NCBI RefSeq assembly: GCF_020524485.1
Contig: NZ_JAIVLF010000001.1
Location: 620,001-684,000 of the forward strand
DNA: 64,000 bases
Reading direction: 5' to 3'
From: Novosphingobium profundi
GTDB lineage: Bacteria > Pseudomonadota > Alphaproteobacteria > Sphingomonadales > Sphingomonadaceae
How positions within the stretch are numbered: the first letter of the stretch is position 1; each line of letters begins with the position of its first letter. A model generated the notes under the pieces. The model was given only the letters and a program-made list of their open reading frames with translations. It was not told the DNA's origin and searched no databases. This document shows positions 37,927 through 46,995 of this stretch, piece after piece. Position numbers and translations under genes: made by a program.

Positions 37927-38316
37927 ATGCGCAAGTGGCACCGCTGGCTCTCGCTCTTCTTCGGAATCTTCATGCTGTGGATCGCGGTCACCGGCGTCCT
38001 CAGCCAGGTTGCCGTGCTGTGGCCGGCAGGGGCCCCCGATCCGGCCACCCAAGCCCTCGCCACGCCGCCGGAAGGTTTCGAATGCCCTGAGGGCTGGCGC
38101 TGCATGCCGCCGCGCGCGTCCGGCGGTATCCGCTCGATGGTCGGCCTGTTCCATCACCTGCATTCCGGCGAGACCTTCGGTGCCATCGGGACGGTGATCT
38201 CGGTGCTGTCGGGCCTGGCGCTGGTGTTCTTCTCGATCTCGGGGATCTGGCTCTACGTTCAGATGTGGCGCTTTCGGAGCAAGCGCAAGCTGGCCCCGCG
38301 CTGGTTCTGGAAGTGA
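37927..38316 (+). CDS. PepSY-associated membrane protein
   Basis: A 129-residue protein with two membrane helices: WLSLFFGIFMLWIAVTGVLSQ (residues 7-27) and VISVLSGLALVFFSISGIWLYVQMW. Between them is a periplasmic loop with two Cys (FECPEGWRCMPP) and histidines (GLFHHLHSG). The helix patterns match PepSY-associated TM proteins. It is short for the family and probably represents the small single-unit form. Function unknown; relatives are linked to iron uptake or reductase partners. Confidence 0.7.
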   Translation: MRKWHRWLSLFFGIFMLWIAVTGVLSQVAVLWPAGAPDPATQALATPPEGFECPEGWRCMPPRASGGIRSMVGLFHHLHSGETFGAIGTVISVLSGLALVFFSISGIWLYVQMWRFRSKRKLAPRWFWK

Positions 38317-38346
38317 ACCCACAGCGGCAATAGCGCGCAACGCAAG

Positions 38347-38379
38347 AAGGGCCCGGGTCATCATGATCCGGGCCCTTTT
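38347..38379. terminator. Bidirectional Rho-independent terminator
   Basis: AAGGGCCCGG-ATC symmetry: GGGCCCGGGTCAT and ATGATCCGGGCCC pair around a short loop with flanking AAG and TTTT. It lies between the convergent PepSY-type and DUF2171-like genes. Confidence 0.88.
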
Positions 38380-38404
38380 CGTATCGGCTGGTCGTGGCTG
38401 GAAC

Positions 38405-38671
38405 TCAGGTCGAACTGGGCATGCCGAAGGTGATGTCGCCGCGGTCGGAAAGCAGCACGCCTTCCTCGCCCACGCCGTCGATCTGGCTGAGTGCGATGAA
38501 GGAGTGCCCGCCGTCGCCCGCGAGCATGACTTCGTCGCCTTTGACTTCGGACACCCGGCCAAGGCAGGTCCCCTCGGCGTCGATCACCTTCATGTCCTTG
38601 TGAATGGTGCCCAGGCTCGTCGTCCAGAATGTCCCTTCGGCAGCGCGGGGGCGGCTGGCGGTGGTGGTCAT
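38405..38671 (-). CDS. DUF2171-like protein (copy 2)
   Basis: An 88-residue protein: after an 18-residue head comes SLGTIHKDMKVIDAEGTCLG, RVSEVKGDEVMLAGDGGHSF and a tail GVLLSDRGDITFG. The IHKDMKV-x-D-x-x-G-x-x-x-G-x-V core parallels IREHMEV-A-D-A-N-G-x-x-V-G-x-V of the DUF2171 gene 1.2 kb away, so the two are probably paralogues. AGGAGAG precedes the ATG. A perfect GGAAC-N17-CGTT promoter lies 51 bp upstream, so it is probably part of the general stress response. Confidence 0.75.
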   Translation of the reverse strand: MTTTASRPRAAEGTFWTTSLGTIHKDMKVIDAEGTCLGRVSEVKGDEVMLAGDGGHSFIALSQIDGVGEEGVLLSDRGDITFGMPSST

Positions 38672-39077
38672 GGCGTCTCTCCTGTTGGGCCCGGTAAGGG
38701 CCGGAATGTTCCTGCTGAAAGAACGCGCCAGAAGCCTGTGCAGTTCCCCGGAAAGCCCCGGATGAGGCGGGGTTTTGAGGGCGGGCACAGGCGCTTGCTG
38801 CACGTGCGAGCAAGGCGCCTCGCCCACTAGGTGTGGGGTCTCTGGTTGGGCACGTGCCCCCAAATCTATGATTCACAAGCGATTCAAAGCTGTGTAAAGT
38901 TCGAGAAATTTTGGCTGTTGGGCTGCACAAGGAGGGGCAATTTCGTCTATCCGCATTGGTCCCGGAAGCGAGTCTCCTCGCGCCGGGCCAGATCATGCGG
39001 ATTGCGGAAGACGGACCACCTCTTTTGCCCTTCGCCAACAACGCACCACGTTAGACATCCAACGGAGTCAGTCGCCC
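38672..39077. other. Intergenic region between DUF2171-like gene and nrdB
   Basis: About 400 bp. It holds the EcfG-type promoter for the minus-strand gene and, toward nrdB, an A/T-richer stretch (38860-38920) with two GATTC sites (38870, 38881) that probably contains the nrdB promoter. No gene is seen. Confidence 0.45.
38722..38747 (-). promoter_or_regulatory. General-stress (EcfG/sigma-EcfG) promoter
   Basis: On the minus strand GGAAC (38747-38743), 17 bp, CGTT (38725-38722): an exact match to the alphaproteobacterial EcfG consensus GGAAC-N16/17-CGTT. The start codon of the DUF2171-like gene is 51 bp downstream. Confidence 0.72.
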
Positions 39078-40130
39078 ATGCCTCTTCTCGACGCGCGCAA
39101 GACCTACAAGCCTTTCGAGTACCCCTGGGCCTACGACTACTGGAAGCGCCAGCAGCAGCTGCACTGGCTCCCCGAGGAAGTGCCGCTGGGCGAGGACTGC
39201 CGCGACTGGGCGCAGAAGCTTTCCGAGCATGAGCGCAACCTGCTCACGCAGATCTTCCGCTTCTTCACGCAGGCCGACGTGGAAGTGCAGGATTGCTACC
39301 ACGAGAAGTACGCGCGCGTCTTCAAGCCGACCGAGATCAAGATGATGCTCACCGCCTTCTCCAACATGGAGACGGTGCACATCGCGGCCTATTCGCACCT
39401 GCTCGACACCATCGGCATGCCCGAGAGCGAATACGGCGCCTTCCTCGAGTACGCCGAGCTGAAGGACAAGCATGACTACATGCAGAACTTCGGCGTCGAC
39501 AACGACGAGGACATCGCGCGCACGCTCGCCATGTTCGGCGGCTTCACCGAGGGTGTGCAGCTCTTCGCCAGCTTCGCCATGCTGATGAACTTCCCGCGCT
39601 TCAACAAGATGAAGGGCATGGGCCAGATCGTCACCTGGTCGATCCGTGACGAATCGCTGCACTGCGAGGGCATCATCAAGATGTTCCACGCTTTCACCAA
39701 GGAGCGTGGCTGCCTGACCAAGGCCGTGCGCGACGACATCGCCGATGTCTGCCAGACCACGGTGCGCCTCGAAGACAACTTCATCGACCTCGCCTTCGAG
39801 ATGGGCCCGGTGCCGGGTATGACGGCCAAGGACATCAAGAAGTACATCCGCTACATCGCGGACTGGCGCCTCGACCAGCTGGGCCTCAAGCCGATCTACA
39901 TGATCGACGAGCACCCGCTGCCCTGGCTCACCCCGCTGCTGAACGGTGTGGAGCACGCCAACTTCTTCGAGACCCGCGCGACCGAATACTCGAAGGGTGC
40001 GACCCGTGGCGACTGGAACACGGTGTGGGCGAACTTCGATTCGCGCCGCAAGGTGAAGCCGGAAGACGAGGCGCAGGCCGACGACGGCAGCGAGCCCGGC
40101 CTCTTCGAGGACACCCAGGCCGCCGAGTAA
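39078..40130 (+). CDS. nrdB: Ribonucleoside-diphosphate reductase, beta subunit (class I)
   Basis: Radical-generating partner of NrdA. 350 residues with the ferritin-like di-iron core: FFTQADVEVQDCYHEKYARVF (metal-binding Glu/His region), MLTAFSNMETVHIAAYSHLL and SIRDESLHCEGIIKMFHAF (second E-x-x-H). The C-terminus is acidic (EDEAQADDGSEPGLFEDTQ), as expected for the tail that binds NrdA. CGGAG precedes the ATG. No ATP-cone is fused to it. A strong terminator follows. Confidence 0.94.
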   Translation: MPLLDARKTYKPFEYPWAYDYWKRQQQLHWLPEEVPLGEDCRDWAQKLSEHERNLLTQIFRFFTQADVEVQDCYHEKYARVFKPTEIKMMLTAFSNMETVHIAAYSHLLDTIGMPESEYGAFLEYAELKDKHDYMQNFGVDNDEDIARTLAMFGGFTEGVQLFASFAMLMNFPRFNKMKGMGQIVTWSIRDESLHCEGIIKMFHAFTKERGCLTKAVRDDIADVCQTTVRLEDNFIDLAFEMGPVPGMTAKDIKKYIRYIADWRLDQLGLKPIYMIDEHPLPWLTPLLNGVEHANFFETRATEYSKGATRGDWNTVWANFDSRRKVKPEDEAQADDGSEPGLFEDTQAAE

Positions 40131-40191
40131 GCGGTAGCGGGACAGGGCGCTGCAAAGGCGCCTTTCGGCACGGCCGATGCGAAATGAACAC

Positions 40192-40224
40192 GGCCCGGCG
40201 GGAAACCTGCCGGGCCTTTTGTGT
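40192..40224 (+). terminator. Rho-independent terminator after nrdB
   Basis: GGCCCGGCGGG, AAA loop, CCTGCCGGGCC (one G-T pair), then TTTT. Confidence 0.9.
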
Positions 40225-40238
40225 TAGAATGGTAACAC
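40221..40238. promoter_or_regulatory. Perfect palindrome upstream of small secreted protein gene
   Basis: GTGTTA-GAATGG-TAACAC, 6-bp perfect arms, 26 bp before the ATG at 40265 and just after the nrdB terminator. It overlaps a possible -10 box (TAGAAT) and looks like a repressor operator. Confidence 0.4.
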
Positions 40239-40264
40239 AGTCTTTCCATCGAAGGAGTGACCGC

Positions 40265-40684
40265 ATGCGCCATCTGCCTGTTTTCCGCTCTGTCCGGATG
40301 GCCTTTCTGGCCGCGCCCATCCTGTTTGCAGGGGGCGTGTCCGCTGCGCTTCCGGTCGCCGCGCAAAGCGGTGTCATCGCGCGCACCGACGCCGAGATCG
40401 CGAAGGCCATGCAAAGCCCCTATCTCAAGATGGTGCGCAACATTTCGCCCAGCGAGCTCGTGCCAGGTACGCCCATCGTCGAAGGAGACGGGGCCGTCAT
40501 TGGCACGGTCGAGGGGCGCGACGGGGCCACCGTGGTGCTTGTCGATGACCGCTATCGCTACCGCGTGCCCGTCACCGAGATCTACGCCTACACCAGTGGT
40601 GATGAGGACCACTTCGCGAGCCGTGTCCCCCGCAAGGACATGGCGCGCGCGAAGCTGGAATCGGGAGAACGGCGCGGCGGCTAG
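40265..40684 (+). CDS. Small exported protein, PRC/DUF2171-like beta layout
   Basis: A 139-residue protein with a signal peptide (residues 1-33, cleavage near PVAAQS). The mature part VPGTPIVEGDGAVIGTVEGRDGATVVLVDDRYRYRVPVTEIYAY has the strand and turn pattern (DG-x-VIG-V) of PRC-barrel or DUF2171-type domains, followed by a basic tail. GAAGGAG precedes the ATG. It lies downstream of nrdB, behind a terminator and a palindrome, so it is probably an independent unit. No named family. Confidence 0.65.
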   Translation: MRHLPVFRSVRMAFLAAPILFAGGVSAALPVAAQSGVIARTDAEIAKAMQSPYLKMVRNISPSELVPGTPIVEGDGAVIGTVEGRDGATVVLVDDRYRYRVPVTEIYAYTSGDEDHFASRVPRKDMARAKLESGERRGG

Positions 40685-40706
40685 GTACGGGCGTCGCGGG
40701 GCCTGA

Positions 40707-41075
40707 TCAGATCGTCCAGGAGTTGGGATCGGGCATCGGTTCGCGCTTCTGCGCCTTGAGCAGGCTCATCACCGTGCGCACGATCACCCAGATCGAGACC
40801 GCAGGCAGGATCAGGAAGCCGATCAGCACGATCATCAGCACGAAGCCCAGGATCCCGCCGACAAGGCCGATCCAGAACGTGTTGATGAGATACTGGTAGT
40901 GCGACAGTTCCCAATCGGCCTTGGGCTCGCCGCGCCAGACGAAGGCGAGGACAACGCCAATGATGGCGGTCACCCCGGTCAGGAACGAGGCAAAATAAAG
41001 AAGGCAGATTACGGTCGGGTTGTTGAGCTCGAAGCTCGAGTTCGAGGTTGCGGGCCTGTTTTCGCTGTCGTTCAC
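40707..41075 (-). CDS. DUF4870-like membrane protein
   Basis: A 122-residue protein starting at GTG 41075, with AAGGAGAG upstream. Three predicted helices: VICLLYFASFLTGVTAIIGVVLAFVW, YLINTFWIGLVGGILGFVLMI and VLIGFLILPAVSIWVIVRTV. The layout (polar head, E-x-SHYQYLINTFWI) matches the DUF4870/Tic20-like small membrane family. Function unknown. Confidence 0.78.
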   Translation of the reverse strand: MNDSENRPATSNSSFELNNPTVICLLYFASFLTGVTAIIGVVLAFVWRGEPKADWELSHYQYLINTFWIGLVGGILGFVLMIVLIGFLILPAVSIWVIVRTVMSLLKAQKREPMPDPNSWTI

Positions 41076-41125
41076 GGGCTCTCTCCTTACCGAAGTTCTC
41101 GTAAAGTGACCTATTGGCCCGCGTG

Positions 41126-41164
41126 CTGCAAGTGCGCTCGCCGAGCGGCGTGGCACACTTGCAG
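41126..41164. terminator. Nested stem-loop after nupC
   Basis: CTGCAAGTG (41126-41134) and CACTTGCAG (41156-41164) form a perfect 9-bp stem; inside it CGCTC-GCC-GAGCG forms a second hairpin. It lies 13 nt past the nupC stop on the minus strand. No T-run, so it may be a terminator or an RNA stabiliser. Confidence 0.5.
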
Positions 41165-41176
41165 AATGGCTGCGCC

Positions 41177-42502
41177 TCAGACGAGCCCGAGGAAGAGCCC
41201 GGCGAGCGCCGCGCTCATCAGGTTCGAGAGGCTGCCTGCGGCCAGCGCGCGGACGCCAAGACGGGCGATGTGGGGACGCTGGTTGGGAGCCAGGCTCCCC
41301 GTCACCGCCATCTGGATCGCGATCGAGGACAAATTGGCAAAGCCGCACAGCGCGAAGGTGACGACCGCCACGGTGCGCGGCGAGAGAGCCGCGTTGGTGC
41401 CCAGATCGATGAAGGCGACGAACTCGTTGAGGACGATCTTGGTCCCGAACAGGCTGCCGGCCTGCATCGCCTCGGCCCAGTCGGGGCTCGCCAGCATGTA
41501 GAAGACCGGGGCAAAGACATAGCCGATGAGGCCCTGGAAGGTGACGCCCTCGAAGCCGAAAAGCCCGGCGGCCCATCCGATGATGCCGTTGGCCAGTGCG
41601 ATGAGGGCGACGAAGGCGAGCACCATGGCGCCCACCGCCACGGCGAGCTTCACGCCGGTCTGCGCGCCTTGCGAGGCAGCCATGATGATGTTGGCCGGAC
41701 GCTCTTCCTCGTGCTCGACGGGTTCGACCTCGTCGATGTGGACGCCGGGCTGGTGGGTCACGTCGTCGCGGTTGAGGGCAGCCGCGGTCATTCCGGCAGG
41801 CGGCGTCGTGCCCTCGTGGATGTCGAGCTGCGCGGCCTCGTCGTGTCGCGGGTCGGGCATGATCATCTTGGCCATGAAGATGCCGCCCGGCGCGGACATG
41901 AACGCGGCGGCCACGAGGTAGTCGATGCGGATGCCCATTGAGGCGTAGGCGGCCAGGATCGTGCCCGCGACACCGGCAAGCCCCACGCTCATCACGCAGA
42001 ACAGCTGCGAGGGATTGAGGTTCGCAAGGTAGGGTCGGATCACCAGCGGGCTCTCGCTCTGCCCGACGAAGATGTTCGACGCCGCGCACAGGCTTTCCAC
42101 CTTGCTGATCCCGGTAATCTTCTCCAGCGCGCCGCCGATCCAGCGGATCGCCAGCGGCATGATGCCCAGATAGTAGAGCACCGAGATCAGCGAGGCAAAG
42201 AAGATGATGACGGGAAGGGCCGAGATCGCAAAGCTGGCCCCGCCGATCTCGGGATCGGCCAGTGGCCCGAACAGGAAGTTGGTGCCCGCCGCGGCATAGC
42301 CCAGCAGGCTCTCCACCCCGGTCGCCGCGCCGCGCAGCATGCGGTTGCCAAAGGGGACGTAGAGTACGAGCGCGGCGAAACCGGCCTGAAGCGCGAAGGC
42401 AGCTCCCACCACGCGCAAACGGATCGCCCTGCGGTTGGTGGAAAGTAGAAATGCCACGGCCATGATGAGAACAATGCCGAGAAGGCTGTAGGCGACTTGC
42501 AT
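41177..42502 (-). CDS. nupC: NupC-type concentrative nucleoside transporter
   Basis: A 441-residue cation-coupled nucleoside importer (CNT family) with about ten helices. Motifs seen are GTNFLFGPLADP, FFASLISVLYYLG, SKVESLCAASNIFVGQSESPLVIRPYL (substrate and ion site), AAFMSAPGGIFMAKMI and GTKIVLNEFVAFIDLG. A long hydrophilic insertion (about residues 215-270; EGTTPPAGMTAAALNRDD, HIDEVEPVEHEEERPAN) lies between helices, larger than in E. coli NupC. Predicted inner membrane. Confidence 0.9.
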   Translation of the reverse strand: MQVAYSLLGIVLIMAVAFLLSTNRRAIRLRVVGAAFALQAGFAALVLYVPFGNRMLRGAATGVESLLGYAAAGTNFLFGPLADPEIGGASFAISALPVIIFFASLISVLYYLGIMPLAIRWIGGALEKITGISKVESLCAASNIFVGQSESPLVIRPYLANLNPSQLFCVMSVGLAGVAGTILAAYASMGIRIDYLVAAAFMSAPGGIFMAKMIMPDPRHDEAAQLDIHEGTTPPAGMTAAALNRDDVTHQPGVHIDEVEPVEHEEERPANIIMAASQGAQTGVKLAVAVGAMVLAFVALIALANGIIGWAAGLFGFEGVTFQGLIGYVFAPVFYMLASPDWAEAMQAGSLFGTKIVLNEFVAFIDLGTNAALSPRTVAVVTFALCGFANLSSIAIQMAVTGSLAPNQRPHIARLGVRALAAGSLSNLMSAALAGLFLGLV

Positions 42503-42609
42503 TGAGCGGCGTTGCTCCGAAACGAGGGAAGATCGAGTAAACGCCGGAACCTAGAGGGCGATGTCCAATACGGCTAGTGCAATTGTCCAAGGCCGGTTAG
42601 AGCATCCCC

Positions 42610-43296
42610 ATGCAGTCCCATGATCCCGCTTCCCTCTCGCTTCCGCGCTCCCTGTTCATCTTCTCGCTGCTGTACGGCGGGCTCGTGGTGCTGGCGGGCG
42701 TGCTCGGCACCAAGCTCGCCTCGCTCGGGCAATGGCCGGTGGTGGGTGAACTGGCGGTCGAATCGGGGATCTTCGCCTTCCTGTTCCTCGTCGTGCTGTC
42801 GAGCGCGGTGGCCGAACTGCACGGGCGCGCGATTGCCAACCGGCTGATTCGCTATGGCTTCATACCGCTCATCGTCTCGATGGTGCTGATCACGCTGGTC
42901 ATCAACGTGGTGCCGCCCGCCGCCATGTGGGGGGACCAGGAGGCCTTCGCGCGGCTCTTGGGGCAGGGCGCGCGCATGCAGTTTGCAGGGCTCGTCTCCT
43001 ACGGCGTGTCGCAGACGCTCAACGTCTACCTTTTCTCGAAGCTGGCGGGCAATTCGCTGGGGCATGAGCGCGGCGCGGTGCTGCTGTTCCGGGCCTGGCT
43101 GGCGAGCATGCTTTCGCAGGCGGTGGACACCGTGCTGTTCATCTCGATTTCGTTCTTCGGGCAGGACCTGCCGTTGCTGGCGATCATGGAAGGGCAGATC
43201 ATCTCCAAGCTGGTGCTCTCCACCATCATGGTGCCCCCGCTGATCCTCTTCTTCGTGCGCTTCGGGCAGTGGCTCGACCGACCGAAAACGGCCTGA
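42610..43296 (+). CDS. Queuosine precursor transporter (VUT family, YhhQ-like)
   Basis: A 228-residue membrane protein with about six helices. Characteristic parts are LLYGGLVVLAGVLGTKLASL, FLFLVVLSSAVAELHGRAIANRLI, SYGVSQTLNVYLFSKLAG and LASMLSQAVDTVLFISISFFG (the S-Q-x-x-D motif). YhhQ imports preQ0/preQ1 in E. coli, precursors of the tRNA base queuosine. Energy-coupling partners are not needed for this family. Confidence 0.87.
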   Translation: MQSHDPASLSLPRSLFIFSLLYGGLVVLAGVLGTKLASLGQWPVVGELAVESGIFAFLFLVVLSSAVAELHGRAIANRLIRYGFIPLIVSMVLITLVINVVPPAAMWGDQEAFARLLGQGARMQFAGLVSYGVSQTLNVYLFSKLAGNSLGHERGAVLLFRAWLASMLSQAVDTVLFISISFFGQDLPLLAIMEGQIISKLVLSTIMVPPLILFFVRFGQWLDRPKTA

Positions 43297-43389
43297 GTAC
43301 GACGGCCTGCACACCAAGTGTTGCGTGTGCTCCACGAAAAAGGGCACAAAATACCTTCAATTCCGCGTCAGGGAAGCTAAAGCGGGCCC

Positions 43390-44301
43390 ATGCCGAATCC
43401 TCATGATCCCGCCATGCTTGCGAAAGCCGAAACCCTCGTCGATGCGCTGCCCTACCTGCAGCGCTACGCTGGCCGTACCTTCGTGGTCAAATATGGCGGG
43501 CATGCGATGGGCGATCCCGAGCTTGCGCAGGATTTCGCCGAGGACATCGTCCTGCTCAAGGCCGTGGGCATCAACCCGGTCGTCGTCCACGGGGGCGGCC
43601 CCCAGATCGGGGCTATGCTGAAGAAGGTCGGCGTGGAGAGCCAGTTCGTCGATGGCCTTCGCGTGACAGATCGCGAAACCGCGCAGGTCGCCGAAATGGT
43701 CCTGTCGGGCGCGATCAACAAGGAGATCGTGGGCTGGATTGCGCGGGCCGGAGGCCGGGCGATGGGCATTTCCGGCAAGGACGGCAAGATGGTCACCGCG
43801 CGCAAGGTCCAGCGCACCAAGAAGGATCCGGACAGCCTGATCGAGAAGGTCCTGGACCTGGGCTTCGTAGGCGAGCCGGAAACGATCGACACCACGGTCA
43901 TCGAATCGATCTCGGCCTCGGGCATGATCCCGGTGATCGCACCCATCGCGACCGGCGCGGACGGAGAGACCTACAACGTCAACGCCGACACCATGGCCGG
44001 ATCGATTGCGGCGGCGCTGGGCGCGGCACGCCTGTTCCTCCTCACCGACGTGCACGGCGTGCTCGACAAGCAGGGCGAACTGCTGACCGACCTTCGCCCC
44101 TCGGACATTGCCCGCCTGCAGGAAGACGGCACGATTTCGGGGGGTATGATCCCCAAGCTGGAAACCTGCGTACACGCGGTGGAAGCGGGCTGCGAGGCGG
44201 CGGTGGTTCTTGACGGGCGTGTCTCTCATGCCATGCTTCTGGAAATATTCACGCAGGAAGGTGCAGGTACCTTGATCCGCACGGATCCTGCGGCCATCTG
44301 A
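43390..44301 (+). CDS. argB: Acetylglutamate kinase
   Basis: Second step of arginine synthesis: phosphorylates N-acetylglutamate. 303 residues with [13 protein letters not shown] (phosphate binding), [44 protein letters not shown] and [15 protein letters not shown]. The roughly 20-residue N-terminal helix ([15 protein letters not shown]) is the one that forms hexamers and confers arginine feedback inhibition in family members such as those of Thermotoga and Pseudomonas; it appears present here. Confidence 0.95.
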   Translation: MPNPHDPAMLAKAETLVDALPYLQRYAGRTFVVKYGGHAMGDPELAQDFAEDIVLLKAVGINPVVVHGGGPQIGAMLKKVGVESQFVDGLRVTDRETAQVAEMVLSGAINKEIVGWIARAGGRAMGISGKDGKMVTARKVQRTKKDPDSLIEKVLDLGFVGEPETIDTTVIESISASGMIPVIAPIATGADGETYNVNADTMAGSIAAALGAARLFLLTDVHGVLDKQGELLTDLRPSDIARLQEDGTISGGMIPKLETCVHAVEAGCEAAVVLDGRVSHAMLLEIFTQEGAGTLIRTDPAAI

Positions 44302-44339
44302 AGATAACAACGGGCAAGAAAAGGCAAAAATCCACCGTC

Positions 44340-44894
44340 ATGCGTACCCAGTTCGTCATCGCCGCCGCTGTGTGCAGTGCCGCCCTGCTGCTTGCGGGAT
44401 GCGAATCGAATGCACCCGAAGCCATTCCGAGCGACGGCGCGACGGGTGTAGGTTCGGAACTTCTCGTGCCCGAGATGCTCCCTACCGATGCCGCGACCGG
44501 CGCGGTGAGCGGCGGGATCGCCAATGATCTCGACATGGAGGCGCTGACCGAGCGCCGCGATCCGGAGCGCCTGCTGCGCTATTACACCAGCGCCATTCGC
44601 CTGGGCGACTGGATCGACGCGGCCAAGGCCTGGAGCCTTGATGCGCAGATGAGCCCGGAAAAGCTGCGGGACGAATTCGGCGGCAAGGCTGGCCCCAAGA
44701 TCGCGGTCGGCAAGGGCGACATCGCGGGCGCTGCGGGTTCGCTCTATTACGAGGCGCCGATCGTTGTCGATTTCGCCGATGGGCGTCCCTCGCGCCGGGG
44801 CACGATCGTGCTGCGCCGCGTGAACGATGTGCCTGGTGCCAGTGAGGAACAGCTCAACTGGCGCATCGAGCGCACCTCGACGCTGACCCAGTAA
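44340..44894 (+). CDS. Lipoprotein, conserved hypothetical
   Basis: A 184-residue protein with a lipoprotein signal, LLLAGC, and Cys21 as the anchor. The mature part has an acidic Ala/Thr-rich linker, then a folded domain with ALTERRDPERLLRYYTSAIRLGDWIDAAKAWS and a beta-rich end GTIVLRRVNDVPGASEEQLNWRIERTS. The layout suggests an NTF2/SnoaL-like or stress-type fold, but I recognise no family. It lies 38 bp after argB and may share its transcript. Confidence 0.7.
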   Translation: MRTQFVIAAAVCSAALLLAGCESNAPEAIPSDGATGVGSELLVPEMLPTDAATGAVSGGIANDLDMEALTERRDPERLLRYYTSAIRLGDWIDAAKAWSLDAQMSPEKLRDEFGGKAGPKIAVGKGDIAGAAGSLYYEAPIVVDFADGRPSRRGTIVLRRVNDVPGASEEQLNWRIERTSTLTQ

Positions 44895-45075
44895 GCGTCC
44901 TTGCGCGCGCTTTGGCGCGTCCCATCGCTATCCCTTTGTCGATGCAGGATGGTTCATTGCAGAGCCACCCTTGCCGGAATCGGTCTGCCTCGGCTATCAG
45001 CGCGGCAACGCGTGACCGTGCGGGCATTCTTGTCCCTGCGGGCACTGGCCAGTTCCAGCAGGAAAGGAGCAGGGC

Positions 45076-45369
45076 TTGCTCTTCTTAACGCTCTACCAGA
45101 TCATCGATTACCTCGTTAACATCATCGTCTTCGTCGTGATCGTGCAGTTCGTGCTGGGACTGCTCATCGCCTTCAACGTCGTGAACATGCACAACCAGTT
45201 CGTGGCGACGATCTACCAGGCGCTGAACGCCATCCTCGAGCCTCTCCTGCGGCCGATCCGCAAGTTCATGCCCAACACGGGCGCGATCGATTTCTCGCCC
45301 ATGGTGCTGATCATCGGGCTCACTATCCTCCAGATCATTCTCGCAAACCTGGCAAGGGCTTACGCATAA
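45076..45369 (+). CDS. YggT family membrane protein
   Basis: A 97-residue protein starting at TTG 45076, with AGGAG a few bases upstream. Two hydrophobic blocks: [25 protein letters not shown] and [17 protein letters not shown], separated by the YggT signature [24 protein letters not shown]. YggT proteins are linked to osmotic shock tolerance and to cell-division/SepF loci in some bacteria. One base separates it from folD, so they probably form an operon. Confidence 0.9.
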   Translation: MLFLTLYQIIDYLVNIIVFVVIVQFVLGLLIAFNVVNMHNQFVATIYQALNAILEPLLRPIRKFMPNTGAIDFSPMVLIIGLTILQIILANLARAYA

Positions 45370-45370
45370 C

Positions 45371-46264
45371 ATGACCGCTCAGATCATCGACGGAAAGGCC
45401 TTCGCCGCGGGCCTGCGCGAACGTGTCGGCACGGTAGCTGCCGATTTCGAGGCCAAGGCTGGCCGCAAGGCGGGTCTCGCCGTGGTGCTGGTGGGTGAGG
45501 ACCCGGCAAGCCAGGTCTACGTGCGCAACAAGGGCAAGCAGACGCTCGCCTGCGGCATGGAAAGCTTCGAGCACAAGCTTCCCGCCGACACCAGCGAGGC
45601 GGATCTCCTTGCCGTGGTCGAGAAGCTCAACGCCGATCCGGCCGTGGACGGCATTCTCGTCCAGCTCCCGCTGCCCAGCCACATGAACGAGCAGAAGGTC
45701 ATCGCGGCGATCAACCCGGACAAGGACGTCGATGGCTTCCACGTCGTCAATGTCGGGCGTCTCTCGACCGGTCTGCCCGGCTTCGTGCCGTGCACGCCGC
45801 TGGGCTGCGTGATGCTCCTCAAGGACCAGCTCGGTTCGCTTTCGGGCCTCGATGCGGTCGTGGTGGGGCGCTCGAACATTGTGGGCAAGCCCATGGCCCA
45901 GCTCCTGATCGCGGAGAGCTGCACGGTCACCGTCGCGCACAGCCGCACCCAGGACCTGCCCGAGGTCGTGCGCCGCGCCGACATCGTGGTCGCGGCCGTC
46001 GGCCGTCCCGAGATGGTCAAGGGCGAGTGGATCAAGCCGGGCGCGACCGTGATCGATGTGGGCATCAACCGCGTGGCCGGAGCCGAGGAAGGCAAGACCA
46101 GGCTGGTTGGCGACGTCGATTTTGCGTCGGCGAGCGAGGTCGCGGGCGCGATCACGCCGGTGCCGGGCGGCGTTGGCCCCATGACCATCGCGGTCCTTCT
46201 GCGCAACACCATCGTGGCTGCGCACCGCAACGCCGGTATCGCACTGGACGAGAGCACGATTTGA
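45371..46264 (+). CDS. folD: Methylenetetrahydrofolate dehydrogenase/cyclohydrolase
   Basis: Bifunctional folate C1 enzyme converting methylene-THF to formyl-THF with NADP. 297 residues with [20 protein letters not shown] (Lys of the cyclohydrolase site), [41 protein letters not shown] and [19 protein letters not shown]. It starts 1 bp after the YggT stop and its stop overlaps the next TTG start (ATTTGAGC). Confidence 0.95.
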   Translation: MTAQIIDGKAFAAGLRERVGTVAADFEAKAGRKAGLAVVLVGEDPASQVYVRNKGKQTLACGMESFEHKLPADTSEADLLAVVEKLNADPAVDGILVQLPLPSHMNEQKVIAAINPDKDVDGFHVVNVGRLSTGLPGFVPCTPLGCVMLLKDQLGSLSGLDAVVVGRSNIVGKPMAQLLIAESCTVTVAHSRTQDLPEVVRRADIVVAAVGRPEMVKGEWIKPGATVIDVGINRVAGAEEGKTRLVGDVDFASASEVAGAITPVPGGVGPMTIAVLLRNTIVAAHRNAGIALDESTI

Positions 46265-46995
46265 GCGCCGCGCGGCGCCTCCTGGCGCTGACCGTCCTTT
46301 CGGCAGCGCTGCTCGCCGCGCCTCCTCTGGGCGCGCGGGACCGGCGCATGCCGGGCGGACGCCCCGGTGCGGGCACGGCCAATCCCAGCGCGCTTGTCGC
46401 CGCCGAAATCGCTCTCAACCGCCGGGCGCGCGAGAAGGGGCGTTATGATGCGATGCGCAAGTTTGCCGCCGATGAGGCCGTACTCTTCGCGCCGGCTCCG
46501 GTCCTTGCCGAGGATTGGCTGCGCGGGCAGGAGGAGCCTGCCGATGGCCTGAAGTGGGACCCGGCCGAAATCTGGATGAGCTGTGATGGCACGCTCGGCC
46601 TCACGCAGGGCGGCTGGACGCGCGCGGACGGCAGCTTCGGGGCCTACGCCACGATCTGGAAGAAGCGTGAGAAGAAGTCGGAATACCGCTGGGTGCTCAA
46701 CCTCAGCCTGCCCAGCGCCGAGCCGGTCGCGATTCCCGATTTCCTTACCGGCAAGGTGACCGACTGTCCCGCGCCGCAGCCCTGGAGCGGGCCGCGCAAA
46801 AAGGCCGAGGACGAGATCAAGGTGACGGCGGACGGGCCCCCTACGCAGGGGCGTTCGGACGACGGCACACTGCGCTGGCGCTATGCGACGGCGCCTTCCG
46901 GAAAGACCGTGCTCACCGTTTCGCTTCTGACGGGCGGCGGGCTCAAGCAACTTGCGTTCGAGGCCGGGGCCCGGACAGGGGATACACGGCCATGA
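46261..46995 (+). CDS. Exported NTF2/DUF4440-like protein
   Basis: A 244-residue protein using TTG 46261, which overlaps the folD stop by 4 bp. A signal peptide is seen ([20 protein letters not shown]). The mature part has [67 protein letters not shown] and [18 protein letters not shown], the pattern of a periplasmic SnoaL/NTF2-like fold. A disordered tail and a second small beta region follow. Its own stop overlaps the marC start (ATGA). Function unknown. Confidence 0.7.
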   Translation: MSAARRLLALTVLSAALLAAPPLGARDRRMPGGRPGAGTANPSALVAAEIALNRRAREKGRYDAMRKFAADEAVLFAPAPVLAEDWLRGQEEPADGLKWDPAEIWMSCDGTLGLTQGGWTRADGSFGAYATIWKKREKKSEYRWVLNLSLPSAEPVAIPDFLTGKVTDCPAPQPWSGPRKKAEDEIKVTADGPPTQGRSDDGTLRWRYATAPSGKTVLTVSLLTGGGLKQLAFEAGARTGDTRP

